Positions 14,101-25,570 of a DNA stretch of 64,000 bases are shown here, piece after piece; within the stretch, counting starts at the first letter, position 1, and the number at the start of each line of letters is the position of its first letter. The stretch is from Lophius americanus. Its lineage: Eukaryota > Chordata > Actinopteri > Lophiiformes > Lophiidae. The translations under genes were made by a program, and so were the position numbers. The notes beneath the pieces are model-generated. The model had not been told where the DNA came from. It saw nothing but the letters and a program-made list of their open reading frames with translations, and ran no database searches. The stretch spans positions 1,184,001 through 1,248,000 of the forward strand of contig JBBDHG010000125.1 of NCBI GenBank assembly GCA_037951165.1, given 5' to 3'.

Positions 14101-17100
14101 ACTTCTTCTGCTCCAAGGTTTCTACAGATAGTAAAGATCTCATTGAAAAGTTTGACCTTTTATAACGGTGGTAACCAACGAGAATATTCCACCTCCTAAT
14201 TTTCCAGCAGATTGAATTTTGGCCACAAAACACTCATAACAATTGAATAAAGGTGTAAAATATACACAATATATGATAACTGTTACAAAAGAAGGGGTTA
14301 CGTGGAATAAATAAATATTTACAAAAAATCAGTAAAATCAAAATCCCCCAAAACCTGCTGCAATTCATCAACACAAAAGGCTTATCTGTAGTTAAAATTT
14401 CTTTCCCTGTCACCTTTTCTCATGGAAGATGAGACTGGCTCATTGCCACATACTTTTTAAGTCGCCAGGTTACTGTTACTGAAGTCCAGATAGAGTCTCA
14501 CCAAAGTATAGTTAAAATACTGCAATGGCATATTTATGTCCTTCTTACGTGTCGTTTTTCCAGTGTTATATTCTTTACAATATTGATTGACAGGCCTTTT
14601 AACCTATCAATCACAAACGCGGTTTAAAAGAGAATAAAATGATTGATGGTGAACTCCTTCCCAGACGTGAAACCCATTAAAGTCTTTGTCCGTGTTACAT
14701 TTGTACAGTGGTTACCATGGTTACACTTCTAGGATCCCATATTCATTCATCAAAATATGCTACTTTCATTCATATTCAGTTATGAGTATGAATATAGATG
14801 AACAACTTGGCAGTTGGGAATTACTTTGGACATCCAAAAGTTGAACTCTTTCATGCAACAAGTTTCAGATGTCATATTTTCTTTTTCCAGAGGGAAGAGG
14901 CTGAAGCCAAAGCGCGCGAAGAGGCCGAGCGCCAGCGCCTAGAGAGGGAGAAACACTTCCAGAAGGAAGAGCAGGAGCGGCTGGAGAGGAAAAGGGTAAG
15001 GAGGATGTTGGCCTCTCCTCTAAAAAGCATCATCAGCGTACTCACTGTTAGGGGAATGACAATACTCCCTTTGCCCCACTTTTTTCTGAAGTCTTTTTAT
15101 TATGTGATATGACAAACGTTTACGCCGTAGCCCGACCTGGTAGATTGGCTGACATTCTAAGCATATACCGGTCCCGCTAGATCTGAATAGCAAGATTCCG
15201 GGATGGGACTCGCACTGGAGCACGGCGGGATTTTCTGTTATAACATATCTGTCTGTAATAAACCCATATGTTTACATACGGCAACTAAGACTCGTCGAGT
15301 TAAACCCTTCTCCACAAATGATGAGAAGAGAAGATTTTTCTTCATCCCTCACTGATCTCTCTGTCTCGTCTGAACAGCGCCTTGAGGAGATCATGAAGAG
15401 GACTAGAAAGAGTGATGCAGGCGATAAGGTTTGTGTGATTCTGTGAAATGCGTCTCCAAAATGCTAAACTTCCTGTTGCTGTTTTGTGAATAACAAAGTC
15501 TCTTTGTCGTCATAAATACAGAAGGAAGTCAAACCGTCTCCATCTGTCAACGGCAAAGACGCAGAGCTCAACAAGGGTAAGTGTCACATTTTCAAATACA
15601 TGAAATACAAAAAACAAACACTGTGATGACATTACTTTATTTTCTTTCAGCAGCAGCTGGAAACCCGCAGAGTCCTGCTGTTGTAAACGGCGTCCAGCCT
15701 TCCACTCACCAGAACGGCGTCTCAGCCAAGGGAGAAGCGGCCAACTTTGAGGAGATCATCCAGCTCAAGAACAGCGGAAACCCGGTGCAAAATCAGAGCG
15801 GGCTGGTCAGCGAGCCAATCCTAGCATTCGAGGGCGAGGCTGGAGAGCCCTTCCTGATGAAGGCAGGGGCTATGAAGTCTCATCATGTTGCAGGTACGGC
15901 AGCAGAGATATGTCAGAGTGTTGGGTTTCATTTGTGTTATTCTTAATGAGTCATGAGCCCGGACCATAATCATAAAGTCCAATCACACAACTTCTTCAAA
16001 CGTAAACTGTAGGGTTGTAAAGACTAACTGATCCAAAAGAAACTGTTTTAAAAATGAATTATGTGATCGCGTGCCACTTGATCGGTCAAAATGTCTCATG
16101 AATCAGTTGATGGTCCGATTCTGATTTATGAATTATTCTCCGGCCTCCATTCTCAACGAGGGACCGAGACAGGTCAGTGTCAGTGTGGTTTTGTCAGCTA
16201 AAACACTCAGCCTTGATTGTGCGTGCTCCCGAAAGGAGGAGGATATTCTGTTTGGGATGCCAAACAATAGCGTGGGTTCTAAGAGAAGGAACAATCGTGG
16301 ACACAAGTGGCCGTTTCTAGCCTTTGTCAAATAGTGATTAAGTCCAGCGGTAGCAAAGAATCTGAACCTTCACCCGAGACCTAAGATAGCGACGAGGATG
16401 AGAAAGGCACGGATGTTAACACTCTCCGACGTCTTAGGCAATAATTCGTAGCGTCTTGTGCTTGAAGAGAAGCTAAGAATGATGCTTTGAACTTTATAAG
16501 TACCTTAGAGACGAGGTACAGAAAAGCGTATGGTGATAACAACTGATGTCTGGATGTCATGTTATTCCTTTGTGAGGGTCTTTGTGCTTCTCTGCAGCCT
16601 AAGTGTTGTGGTGCCTCCTACAGATGTTTACAGTTTGCTGCTTTATTGGTTCCCGGTTATACTTAAATGTTGTTTCCATATTATAGTTCTCTTCCCGGAA
16701 CACTTTCCAGTAACAAGACCTGGCTAAATATGTTCTCCAGTGTGTAATTTTTTTTTTCTCTCCTTCTATTTTTCTCTCCTTTTCTATTTCCATTACGTTT
16801 AGCTTTTACAACTGGTGAAAATGTTTTTAAGTTCATGAATTTCATTAGACTGGAGGAAAAGTCCAGGTCATGGTAATCCAAGTGAGTAGAATCCAAAGCG
16901 ACTGCTTTGGCTTGAAGACGTTTCACTTCTCATCCAGGAGGCTTCTTCAGTTCTGCCAGAACAGAAGTCCAATTGCTTTGGATTCAACCCACATGGATTC
17001 GTGTTTTAGTATGTGTCTCCCTCTAACTGTCAAAGTGACTCACCAGACCTCAGTCTATGTTCTGATTTTTGATCAGATTTATTTGAAAGTAAGTAGTGAC

Positions 17101-18241
17101 ACCTTTATGGAATAACGTACTTTGATTTATAAGGGAAAATGGATGTCTACGTTGAACAGATGTTAAGAAAAAGTATCCGATTAAATTGAATCGTATCAAA
17201 TTGTTGTATCAAATCGTGATATCAAAGAATTGTAACACCAAAGATACACCCTATCTTGTCATATCAACTGATTCAACATGTGATCCTTATATTTTAGAGA
17301 CTGCTTTTGGGGTCCTGATCCCAAATATGGGGATTATTAAACTTGAGACTAGATTTAGTCAAACTTGTATTAAAACATTCAGTAAATAATCCTTACCCAA
17401 ATGGAGAAGCAGCGCAATACCTTAGTTTAATTTACAAGAATAAAGAAAGAGAGAACATTAAACACGTAAACACGTTAAATAATCCAACAACACATTCCAA
17501 CCCAAATTGACCCATACAACAAAATAAACAAAAAAAAGAAGACCAAAAACCTTCCAGAAAGCCGTTGTTCTGGGCACCGACACTCCACCCTTATCCAAGA
17601 AGAAATCCATGTAAAATAAATAGAAATTATGCCTGAAAATGATACTGCCGGACCCGTCAGAACCAAATAGCAAAGGTCAGTTCATGGAAGAGAGCACTAG
17701 TTATTCTTTCCTGCGGCCCCTGGTGGGACAATTACAAATCAATTAAATGTAAATATTTGAGTAAAACATGTGAACCTTGGTGTCACAGATGTCATTTTGA
17801 CAAAATACATTTTTATCATTTCCTTAAAGGGCCAACAGTTGTCACCTTAAAGTTAAATTTAGATTCTCAAAATTAGGATCCCCTTAATACTTCACACTCC
17901 ATATTCATTGTTATGAAAGAATAAAAGAGAAGATTCTCGCTGCAGCAGACACAGTGAAGATGATGGATAATAAGAAGAAAGAATTTTGTGCCTTATAAGG
18001 TGTATCTTGTAATTAGGGATACAATAGATCCACTGCACAAACTCACAAATATCAACACACAGATAATGAATTCTAACAAAATACACACACACATATACAT
18101 ACAGTATATGAGACACTATACTATGAGACTACAACTAAGTGATATAGCCCAGAGGGTCCTGATCTCACCCTGTGTTGCTGCTCTTCTCACCTTCATCTCA
18201 ACTGTTTTCCCATTTCTCCTGTCCCTGCAGAGGTCCTGTGA
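5050..18241 (+). CDS. map7d1: MAP7 domain-containing protein 1, C-terminal part (11 exons)
   Basis: The gene encodes the C-terminal ~547 residues of a MAP7-family microtubule-associated protein. Family members bind the microtubule lattice through an N-terminal MAP7 coiled coil, which is outside this window, and affect kinesin-1 recruitment. Coding exons are 5050-5169, 6242-6393, 8086-8228, 8706-8947, 10677-11019, 11217-11397, 14891-14995, 15378-15428, 15522-15576, 15651-15893 and 18231-18241. All have AG/GT borders and their phases join without a break. Recognisable blocks, in order: LSPWESRIVERLMTPTLSFL; a lysine/glutamate-rich KKEKKDKERENEKEK segment; a Pro/Ala/Ser/Thr-rich linker (about residues 138-270); a charged coiled coil beginning TNDREEAARVLAENRRQARE and running through REEAEAKAREEAERQRLERE; RLEEIMKRTRKS; and the terminal EVL. 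These match MAP7D1 better than MAP7, MAP7D2 or MAP7D3 as I remember them, and the thrap3 and eva1b neighbours agree. The a or b fish paralogue is not resolved. Confidence 0.93.
6242..6393 (+). CDS. map7d1: map7d1 exon: Ser/Arg/His-rich linker
   Basis: The acceptor is ttattactcag and the donor gtaagg. The two incoming bases complete the split codon from 5169, and the exon ends in phase 0. It encodes SRSVSASPLNACSHHH and, near its end, SQRLRRRNSTP. The SASPL motif is shared with mammalian MAP7D1; the rest is poorly conserved linker. Confidence 0.88.
6478..6605. repeat. dispersed repeat copy (taatttataacgcac family)
   Basis: The core ttaatttataacgcac, then tctcaaagtgctacaagg, then agcatcaataaaaaata is repeated nearly word for word at 28735-28860; a short related piece lies near 60185. 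This makes it a dispersed interspersed repeat, probably SINE-like or a LINE tail. It lies in map7d1 intron 2 of the visible series. Confidence 0.7.
8086..8228 (+). CDS. map7d1: map7d1 exon: KKEKKDKERENEKEK segment
   Basis: The acceptor is cttccttcaag and the first codon is TTG in phase 0; the donor gtattg leaves two bases. The peptide LDKKKKEKKDKERENEKEKN is very close to the lysine/glutamate run of mammalian MAP7D1. The TTG is an internal codon, not a start. Confidence 0.92.
8706..8947 (+). CDS. map7d1: map7d1 exon: Pro-rich linker
   Basis: The acceptor is ttctcatcag and the donor gtgagtgt. It encodes a Pro/Lys/Thr-rich segment with PKPKNRPPSPAAPKHRPLSP and GKKTPPPGTKTRPKRAQTP. This is a low-complexity basic linker of the kind found between the two coiled coils. 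Phases join the flanking exons. Confidence 0.88.
9097..9582. mobile_element. hAT-type non-autonomous element
   Basis: The element starts CAGTGTTCCTCAAAC and ends GTTTGAGTACCACTG; the ends are imperfect inverted repeats of hAT type (consensus CAGTGGTTCTCAAAC). It is flanked by 8-base direct repeats, gattacag (9089-9096) and gattatag (9583-9590), which differ at one base, as expected for a hAT target-site duplication. At 486 bases with no transposase frame it is a MITE-like derivative. It sits in the map7d1 intron between exons 8706-8947 and 10677-11019. Confidence 0.85.
10677..11019 (+). CDS. map7d1: map7d1 exon: Ala/Pro/Thr linker into second coiled coil
   Basis: The acceptor is tctttgatag and the donor gttaga. 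The first two thirds encode an Ala/Pro/Ser/Thr-rich, probably disordered linker. The last third begins the second coiled coil with NDREEAARVLAENRRQAREQ, which matches the [20 protein letters not shown] region of human MAP7D1. Confidence 0.93.
11217..11397 (+). CDS. map7d1: map7d1 exon: coiled coil
   Basis: The acceptor is gtcttttcag and the exon ends AAACAG before gtcaat, in phase 0. It encodes ILREEAMTREVEERKRREEE and, at its end, AEQEENERLQKQ, a highly charged uninterrupted helix typical of the second MAP7D1 coiled coil. Confidence 0.93.
11470..11850 (+). mobile_element. decayed Tc1/mariner transposase fragment
   Basis: From ATG at 11569 the frame reads MDKRKDLRDFDKSLMLMGRL and later HLVGCPCFDLLNWSKVG. 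This follows the N-terminal helix-turn-helix of fish Tc1-like transposases (KRKDLSEFDKG, then LVGCS, then KWSKEG). Downstream, gttaatgctggtt and caatgcatcacag correspond to later transposase sequence, but much of the interval between is missing. Only a remnant is left, with no catalytic DDE region. It lies in a map7d1 intron in the sense direction. Confidence 0.75.
14891..14995 (+). CDS. map7d1: map7d1 exon: coiled coil (REEAEAKAREEAERQ)
   Basis: The acceptor is ctttttccag and the donor gtaagg; the exon is 35 codons in phase 0 on both sides. REEAEAKAREEAERQRLERE followed by KHFQKEEQERLERKR is nearly identical to the human protein. The phase 0/0 borders mean it could be skipped without a frameshift. 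Confidence 0.95.
15378..15428 (+). CDS. map7d1: map7d1 microexon RLEEIMKRTRKS
   Basis: A 51-base exon between acceptor ctgaacag and donor gtttgtg, in phase 0 on both sides. It encodes RLEEIMKRTRKSDAGDK and ends the coiled coil with a MAP7-family signature. Confidence 0.94.
15522..15576 (+). CDS. map7d1: map7d1 exon: short linker
   Basis: A 55-base exon between acceptor aaatacag and donor gtaagtg. It encodes KEVKPSPSVNGKDAELNK plus one base of the next codon. It is weakly conserved and is supported by its splice sites and phase. Confidence 0.88.
15651..15893 (+). CDS. map7d1: map7d1 exon: C-terminal acidic linker
   Basis: The acceptor is ttctttcag, followed by two further CAG triplets that could also act as acceptors; the donor is gtacgg. 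It encodes AAAGNPQSPAVVNGVQPS, then HQNGVSAKGEAANFEEIIQL and ILAFEGEAGEPFLMKAGAMK. The VNGVQP and HQNG pieces correspond to the VNGLQP and HQENG pieces of the human C-terminus. Confidence 0.92.
16860..16990. repeat. dispersed fish repeat (ttgaagacgtttcacttctc)
   Basis: The phrase ttgaagacgtttcacttctc, followed by atccaggaggcttcttcagt, is a widespread interspersed repeat motif in fish genomes. The family was not resolved from the sequence alone. It lies in the last map7d1 intron. Confidence 0.55.
18231..18241 (+). CDS. map7d1: map7d1 terminal coding exon (ends EVL)
   Basis: Only 11 coding bases follow the acceptor gtccctgcag. The split codon makes Glu, then Val, Leu and TGA. Human MAP7D1 also ends in TEVL, which supports this otherwise tiny exon. 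The exon continues as 3'UTR. Confidence 0.88.
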
Positions 18242-18595
18242 GTCCGCACACATCCAAAGACACGCGCCTTATGTCTCAGCTCCAGCTATGAGATTCATGC
18301 CAAACCACAGCGGTTTGTAAAAACAGTGTGCCAAACATGGGTGGAAAATGCGCTGAGTCCACATCTACAGTATCTGCCACAGAGGACAAAGACGAGGAGG
18401 AGAAAAACTGCCTGGGAGGAAGAAAAAAAAAACTCTTATCTTGAAATATAAAAAAAGCAAAATGCAATGTATTTTCTGTCTTGACTGCGTGTTATGGTGC
18501 AGCATTTGTAATGTTCCATTGAAATGTCACATACAGATTTTATGATGCACCTTAAAGATGACTGACTATGAAATAAATTTTAGAAAATACAATAT
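18242..18595 (+). other. map7d1 3'UTR with AATAAA at 18572-18577
   Basis: The untranslated tail follows the TGA at 18239-18241. The first AATAAA hexamer is at 18572-18577, so cleavage is inferred about 15-25 bases later. A further AATAAA cluster near 19003-19013 could give a longer form. Confidence 0.65.
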
Positions 18596-18680
18596 AAGAT
18601 CCTGGAAATACTTAATATTCGACAATTGTTGTTATTATTACCGTTATTACAATATTGTTATTGTTACCTTAAGTTGAAAA

Positions 18681-18697
18681 GTGTGTGTGTGTGTGTT
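18681..18697. repeat. GT microsatellite
   Basis: A run of eight GT dinucleotides just past the map7d1 polyadenylation signal. Confidence 0.9.
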
Positions 18698-20484
18698 GTT
18701 TTGTCTTGAATTTTTGAGTTATTTAACACAGGGAGAGTTGTAAGGACCGGCCACAGACAGTAAGTGTAAATGTATAATGAGCCTGGCTGCCTCGGCCTCC
18801 TGTCACAGGGGATATGTGAAATAAAGCTTCATGAAAGGGACTCGGCTCGCCTCTGTGTGCGTCAGTCTGCATTAATCCATCTTGGTACCTTGGAAAACAT
18901 GAAGAAAACATTAGATATGTAGCCACAGAGATCTGGACAAAATATAATGTCACTGTAAAATGCTTATTTTTTTGTTCCAGTTCTGTATTTAATCCTCAAA
19001 TGTAAAATAAATAAAGATAAATAGTGATTGTCCTATAATATGAAGATATTATATTATTGATTTTTTAGGGCATCTATTGGATCCCTGTGGAAATTAGTCC
19101 CTGTCAATTAAGGAGTACAGTCTAAACTAATTCTGTTGCAAAGTGTCATGAAATAACTTAAAGTGAGATTTGGTATTACATAAATATGTGGACAGTTGTG
19201 TTCAGAGTCATTATAAAGTTAAATCCAGAAAAAGCTGATGCCCTATCCTGGTAGGAAACGTGAAGGTGAAACTGTTCTTGATTGGCACTTTGAGCATGCA
19301 GTGACTGATCTTCATCCTTAAACCCTTCTGAACCTCCTCATCAGGCAATACTTACATGCTCGTTGAGGACGTTACAGGTTTCCTCGAAAATGCCATGGAA
19401 GATTGTGGAGTAATTTCATAAGCAGGAGATGTTTACATCTCTTTTATCATTTCACTCAAGAAAAGGCCATGCAGACATCTTCCACCAACATCAGTCAGAA
19501 GGTCCAGGGCCCACCAGAGGGTGGCAGCACAGACAATAAAGCACCATGAGCTAGTGACCATCATGATTTAATGAAATGAATAGATGTTCAACAAGTAGAA
19601 GTTGGAGCCAATCCACCAATTTACTGCTGTACTGTCAGAAAGTCAAGAGTCAAAGAGTAAAACCAGACCAATAAGGCAGTTACACTGCATCTGTTCATTA
19701 GACACCATCTCAACTGACAGAGTTTGGCAGTCTGTCAAAGTCAATGCCACAACATAAGCTGATGCTTCAAGGTTAGGTTTTTTAGATTTGGCAAAAGTCC
19801 CCCCGGAGTCCAAGCTGAAGTTTCACAATATTTTCATATACTAGTTGATTATACTGCTAATGCAAATATAGAATTAATTTCTAAAGAATAGCATATTTTC
19901 AGATTTATTGTATGTCATTATTACCATTAAACCATCGATTGCATTATAATCGTAGATATATTTATGTTTGTTGTAGCGGTTGGGAAAGATGCAACTCATC
20001 GAGAACATGAGGTACTGCTGCTCCAGCAAAGATGTCGTGCTATGCAAAACAACAGGAGTAATTTCCACATCATTTTGTGGAGTTATGGAGCGTGACTCTG
20101 CAAAGCCAAACGAACATGTTTCGTGTTGTATGACTTTAGAGGAGGTTTTCATTCTACACAATGCCCTTCCAGTTTGTTTTTAAGCAGGTTTACTCAAAAT
20201 GTTATGAAACCAATGTCATCAAATGTTGTGAAGGGGGATTTACTTCAATATTATGAGATAAAGATCAATTTGTGTGATTTATCTCCTATGAATTTCCCTG
20301 AAATGTGACTGTGGCTTTCATGTCCCCATCAGGATGAACTGGAACAAGGGACATGGCTATATTAAACGTCATATGTACAAATCATAACATTTTTATTGTC
20401 CACATGGTAGCATGCTGATGTCAGCACTTCTCTCAAACCTTTGTGGTGTCTAAAGCAAATAGACACCACATAATTCAGTATCCA

Positions 20485-22170
20485 ACTCAGGGAATTGTGT
20501 TATCTTGTAGCAGAGATGTTTTTATTCATGTTCCTGGACCGTTGCTTTGTTTGTCTCCAGTGTGAAAATAATTGAAGGTAATATACATCCAGACCTTTGG
20601 CTTCTCCTGGGTTACTATCTCTGCTTCCACAATGACCTTTTTTTTTTCTACCAAATCAGAGTGGAACCAGAAACATCAGCCTGAGAGAATTATCAGACTC
20701 CAGGGTCTCTCTGACTGTGTAAAAACTGAGCAGCATCACAACAGGCTTGATCTGGCATTGCAATTCGAATGACAGAAAAAAAATGTAACGTGGCTTCATC
20801 AACAATGGAATGAAGATTATTGTCATAAATGATGTTGACACGTCATGACGCTGCTTTTGTGTTACTTTAAATGTTTCAGATGACTGCTGATGAAAGTTAA
20901 CATTTGAATTTGATCTATACAATTCAATGAACTATTATTGTTTTCACCTCTACTCTACTTATTGAAATTCTCAATTTATCCCTGGGCTGGAGGAGAGTAC
21001 AGAGAGCAAAAGAAACCGAAATAAAAATGTTAGGATAAACTAAATGATAAATAAATAAATAAAATATTCATAAAATCATGGACGAAAATAGTCTATTTTT
21101 ATTTAAATCAGTGTAAGATCTAATAATTGTGTTTATGACAACTTATAATTATCTTAATTGTTTATAATTTAAATTATATTATTAGTGCAAGATCTTATCA
21201 TTTTGAATTATCTAAACTTATCTTATCTTAACTTATCTTATTTCATCTTGTGGTGAATCCTGGTTATATTATTCGCTTCGAAGAGATGAAAGAAATAATA
21301 AAGGAATGCTAAAACACTACAGAAATGAATAATTCAGTTTTTGTCATATATCAAATCCAATAATAGGTGAACTATTTTGTTGTTTGTTTTGTTGATGTAT
21401 TAAGTTCTATTTTTACTATGACACCATTCATCCTTCTGCATGTTGACTGGCTTTGATTTCATGATCTCACCAGCCAAGGTCGTCCTCTACCCGTCACAAT
21501 CCAGGCTTCCATGTTTCTGTAGGGAAAGACTGGGGTTGTGTAAAGGATCAGCATTAACTGTAATTAGAAGGGACTTTTGTTGAGCCTCAGTGGAATCATG
21601 TGCTCTTCTGAGTTACCTTCTAGTTCACCTCTGATTCCTATATCTCTTACTAGAAATGTGTTAGCATGATGAGACGAGACAGACTTGGATTTCAGTGAGT
21701 GTAAATGTGTTTGGCCAAGGTCAAAAAGGCTCTGACTGGCATTAAGAATGGAATCTGCATCTGAGACAGGGGGCTTTCAGTCCTGTAAAAATAGAACATT
21801 ATACTACAAACATCACAGTCCCTGATGGCACAACCTGTAAGATAAAGTTCAGCTGTGTGATTGTAGAATGTTAAAAGAGATTGTAAACAGTGGATGGTGA
21901 AATGTCTTTTATTGCACTATAATTTAACCAAATACAGTGACCAATGTTTGGATCCAGACTTAAATACTACATGATTATATTTTATTTTATTTTATTTTTT
22001 GAAAACATATCACTGTTTGTCATATTTCAACCACAAGGTCTTCCAAGAGCCCATTTTTATGCAAAAAAACAAAAATAACCAAAAATGTGGCCTTTATATC
22101 ATTACAATTTACAATCAGAAAGACTATCATAAAGAATTAATTTTAACCTAATCGCAAATACTGATAAATA
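20485..22170. repeat. intergenic duplicated block, copy A
   Basis: This block is collinear with 26320-27745 followed by 30178-30850. Shared phrases include tttttattcatgttcctgga (20519 and 26358), acatcagcctgag followed by gaattatcaga, attcgaatgaca, acagaaatgaataa, and ctggcattaagaatggaatc (21738 and 30369). Similarity is broken by small gaps, so the duplication is old. No protein could be read through it, and its nature (segmental duplication or unrecognised transposon) is open. Confidence 0.75.
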
Positions 22171-24622
22171 CAGATTTGGGAAATAAATGTGAGGGGTTGT
22201 TCAGGTAAAATGTCTTCAAACTCTCTGCAAAGTTCACAGATCGATTCATAAACTTTGTTCATATTAACAACAAGTTCATAGTTCACCTCTGAGTCAGGGA
22301 CATCTAGAAGCCAGGAATATTATGAATAACATGATCAACATCAAAATCATAATTATTAGGATATTATAATAAGAAAATAATAGTTTTATTGGATTATAGC
22401 AGTAATATTGCGAGAAAAAAAGTATAACTACTAGATAAAAAGTCCTAATATTTTGATATATACTCTATTTTCGAAAAAAGAGTGGAAATTCTACAACAAT
22501 GAAGTCATTACATTACAAGAATATAAGTCATAATACAAGGCATGTGAACTTATATTAATATATTAATAACAAATATCAGGAACTAGCATTTTTTGATCTC
22601 TGTAAGCCATGTTTGGCTTTCTCATAGTAATAGAATTTGTCCAATATGAATAAATTCTCTGTGTTGCAAATTATGTATAGCTGTATCATATCTCAACAAA
22701 AGAGATATATTGTATTAGTGTCGGATTCCACCTCAAGTTTAAGGTGTTTTCCAATAGAATATACTATGACCTCATTGACATCCTCCTCTCAGGGTAAAAC
22801 GTTTTTATCCACGTTTTGTAGAATGTTGACTCCCAGTGGTCATTCTAAAAACTGCAACAATTACATTTTAAAGTTCTCTCAAATCCTGTTTGTTAATTAT
22901 GTTTTTCTGTTTCCAGACGAGACAGACGTTTGAAATACCTTTTTTTTAAAGCTCACGACCCTGTTTTAATATATAGTTAAGTTATTCCTTACATTTCAGG
23001 CCTGTTTGTAACAATCTTTGTTTTGACTTCTTGTTAAGGTCTGAATTTTATTTAAATAATGAAATACCAGCTCAATTGATGATCATAAATTCAACAAGAA
23101 GAAAATTATCTTTTTTTCCATCAAACATATTTATTCAGATACCAGCAGCTTAGCGAGAGAAAAACTCATGAAGGAGTTCTCCACATGTTATTCATTTTTA
23201 ATCTCAGATAGAAACGTATTAGACAGAGAAAATAGTAATAAACCCCCATCCCCCACTACAGATATATTTTCATAGAATGTCACGTAATAGCTTCATCCAC
23301 ACAGCCTTAACCACGGAGTTCTCATGAAGGACCACTTGCTCGATGGAAGGCCCCCGGGAGCTGGTTGTGAAAAAAGCTGCCTGAAGCTTTGGAGGGCTGA
23401 TTACTTGCTGAAGCTATAGCCAAAGCCAAAAAGCCAAACGATGCCAGCTGAGAGGCACAGTGAGGATTCGATCTGGGCATATGTGAGGTTAGTCCTCTTG
23501 ACTGAACTTTCAGAAGAGCTCCTTTAGTCTGAAAAGCCACAGAAGCGTGTAAGATTGTAGGACCTTGGAAGAGGTTGTCACTCCACAAATTGCTCTTCCA
23601 GTTCATATTTTTGGGAATATCTGTGAGATATTTTGAAAGTACAAATTGTACTTTAATTTAATATTTCCATTTTATGCCACTTTTATGTTACTCAACCACA
23701 TTTATTAGACAATCAGTTATCTGTATAGCTATTAACCCATGAGAACCCATGGCGACACATTAAAACTGCATCACATTGAAGAGCTTCTGATCAGACATAA
23801 ACTGAGAAACATTTGAAAACTTAGCCTCAGGCTTATCTAGTGAACTTAGGAGCAACTTCCTGTTTGAATCCCTGATGACTTTTACATCTATTTATTTATT
23901 TTGACGGTTTAGCCTTAGCTTAATGGTAACTTTAGAGGAAAAAATGTTTTTCCAGTAAAACAAACTTACTTTTATCCTTTCTTTAAAAAATTCGAAGAAT
24001 TTACAAACTGTGCCAATCAGGCCAGTGTGCAACCTGCTCACTACAAACATCACCTGGAACTCCAAGACTTAATTTAATGATTGTGGTTGTGATGTAGTAA
24101 TTCAATAGATGTCACTTAATTGTGTCAACATGGCTTCTGACGGGTTGAGGAGGAATGAGTCTATTTTTCTCATGGGTTTATTTATATTTTTGGGGGATTT
24201 TCCCTCAGGGAAACTTTGTGTTATAGCTCAGGACTGTGCTTTCAGCAACAACCTGTTTGTTTGGCTGTGGTTTTGGGTTACACGCAGAAGAGAACTGAAA
24301 CCAGACAGACAACTCTGAGGTGGAGTTTGCCCTCAGGGTAAATTACATACATGAGATTTTATGTCCACACGCTATAATGCTCACTAGCATCAAATATAAG
24401 AAGCATTGTTTTTTATCCACAGCACCAGGTAACTCTATCCTCAAACCGAACTCTCATTGCCTGCATCATCCTGCATCATCGCTAACCTATCAGATGTCTG
24501 ACCAAAATACACAAGACTTTGTTTCACTGTGGCCATGCTGCCAATCTGCACCGGGATGTGATTCAGGACTGAAGTTGTTTATATCCGTTTGCTTTGGTTT
24601 GGATGGTGACTTTGTAGTTAGC

Positions 24623-25570
24623 TTACTCAGAATACAGCTTTTCTGTGGCACTGTCAGAATCCATACTCTGTGAAAGGAGTCCCTGTTTAAATTTCTGTTT
24701 GAGTGGAGCTAAAAAGGAATTCATGACTTGTTCTACTGTTTCACTGATTATTTGATGTCTACATTGTGACATTACTTGGGTTTCACCCAAAGCAAACAGT
24801 TCCAACACAGCAGTATGATTTTGAAAGTCATAGCCATTATTTATGGCACTTTGTAGGCTATAGTGATATTCAAAAATATATGGTTTGTCACTAAATTCTT
24901 GGCAGCAATTTTCAGGCTCTTCAACTTTTTTCAGTCTCCGTCTGGGAGGGTATCCTTTTGAATAAAATGTGCGATCAAGGTTAAGGCAAGCCTTTAACCA
25001 TGCTGCTGTCAGTTTAGGCAGCTGGAGCGCTTCTCATGATGCTTTTCATGATGCTTCTCATGATGCTTCTCATGAGAGGTGGAGACACAGGTTTCTCTCT
25101 CATCCTCTTCTTCTCTATATAACCGGTGAAGTCCTGCGTTGTGTACGGATCATAATGAGCCTAAGAAGTGGAAAACTCTTTGTAGATGCTCTCCACTTAT
25201 TTTCAGATAACATTTAAAGACACATTCTTCAGATCCATCACCACCCATAGTGAGTTTGAGCGGCTTTTCTGTATGTCTTTTGTCACTATTCCAAACATTA
25301 TGTGTTGGTGTAGTTGCAATATGATGCTGCTTAGGCATATTATATTTAAACCTTATGACCCTAAGCTTCAACTGAACTGTGTGATTCTCTAACTGTGCTG
25401 TCCTTGGAGAGCCTTTGGCCAGTCGAACCATCTTCATTGCGGCGACTGGGGTCAATTTACAGACACATCCTCTTCCAGGCTGATCTTCAAGATATCTAGC
25501 CTCTTTAAACTTCTTAATTTTTCTCTAACTGTTTGACAAATTGGACTGTTGAGAGGTTTTCTTCTGTCTT
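24623..25570 (-). pseudogene. unrecognised broken coding-like stretch
   Basis: On the - strand three frames in succession look protein-coding but do not join. The first (about 25570-25452) contains VREKLRSLKRLDILKISLEE and stops. The second (25455-25009) has one in-frame TGA at 25152-25150 and later reads LHRLYREEEDERETCVSTSH followed by HEKH repeats. The third (25033-24623) is open for 136 codons, includes KLTAAWLKACLNLDRTFYSK and SETVEQVMNSFLAPLKQKFK, and ends near a possible donor (gtaagc). I do not recognise the family. A decayed gene or transposon protein is most likely; a spliced unknown gene is less likely. Confidence 0.35.
25031..25076. repeat. 12-bp tandem repeat (catgatgcttct)
   Basis: Nearly four copies of a 12-base unit, ttctcatgatgc with one variant ttttcatgatgc. 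On the - strand it encodes repeated HHEK in the coding-like stretch, so the repeat may have been part of the former protein. Confidence 0.85.

Noticed and set aside
19225..19250. KADALS-like peptide suggesting a gypsy retrotransposon
   Set aside because: Only about six codons match, and the flanking frames show no protease, reverse transcriptase or integrase motif.
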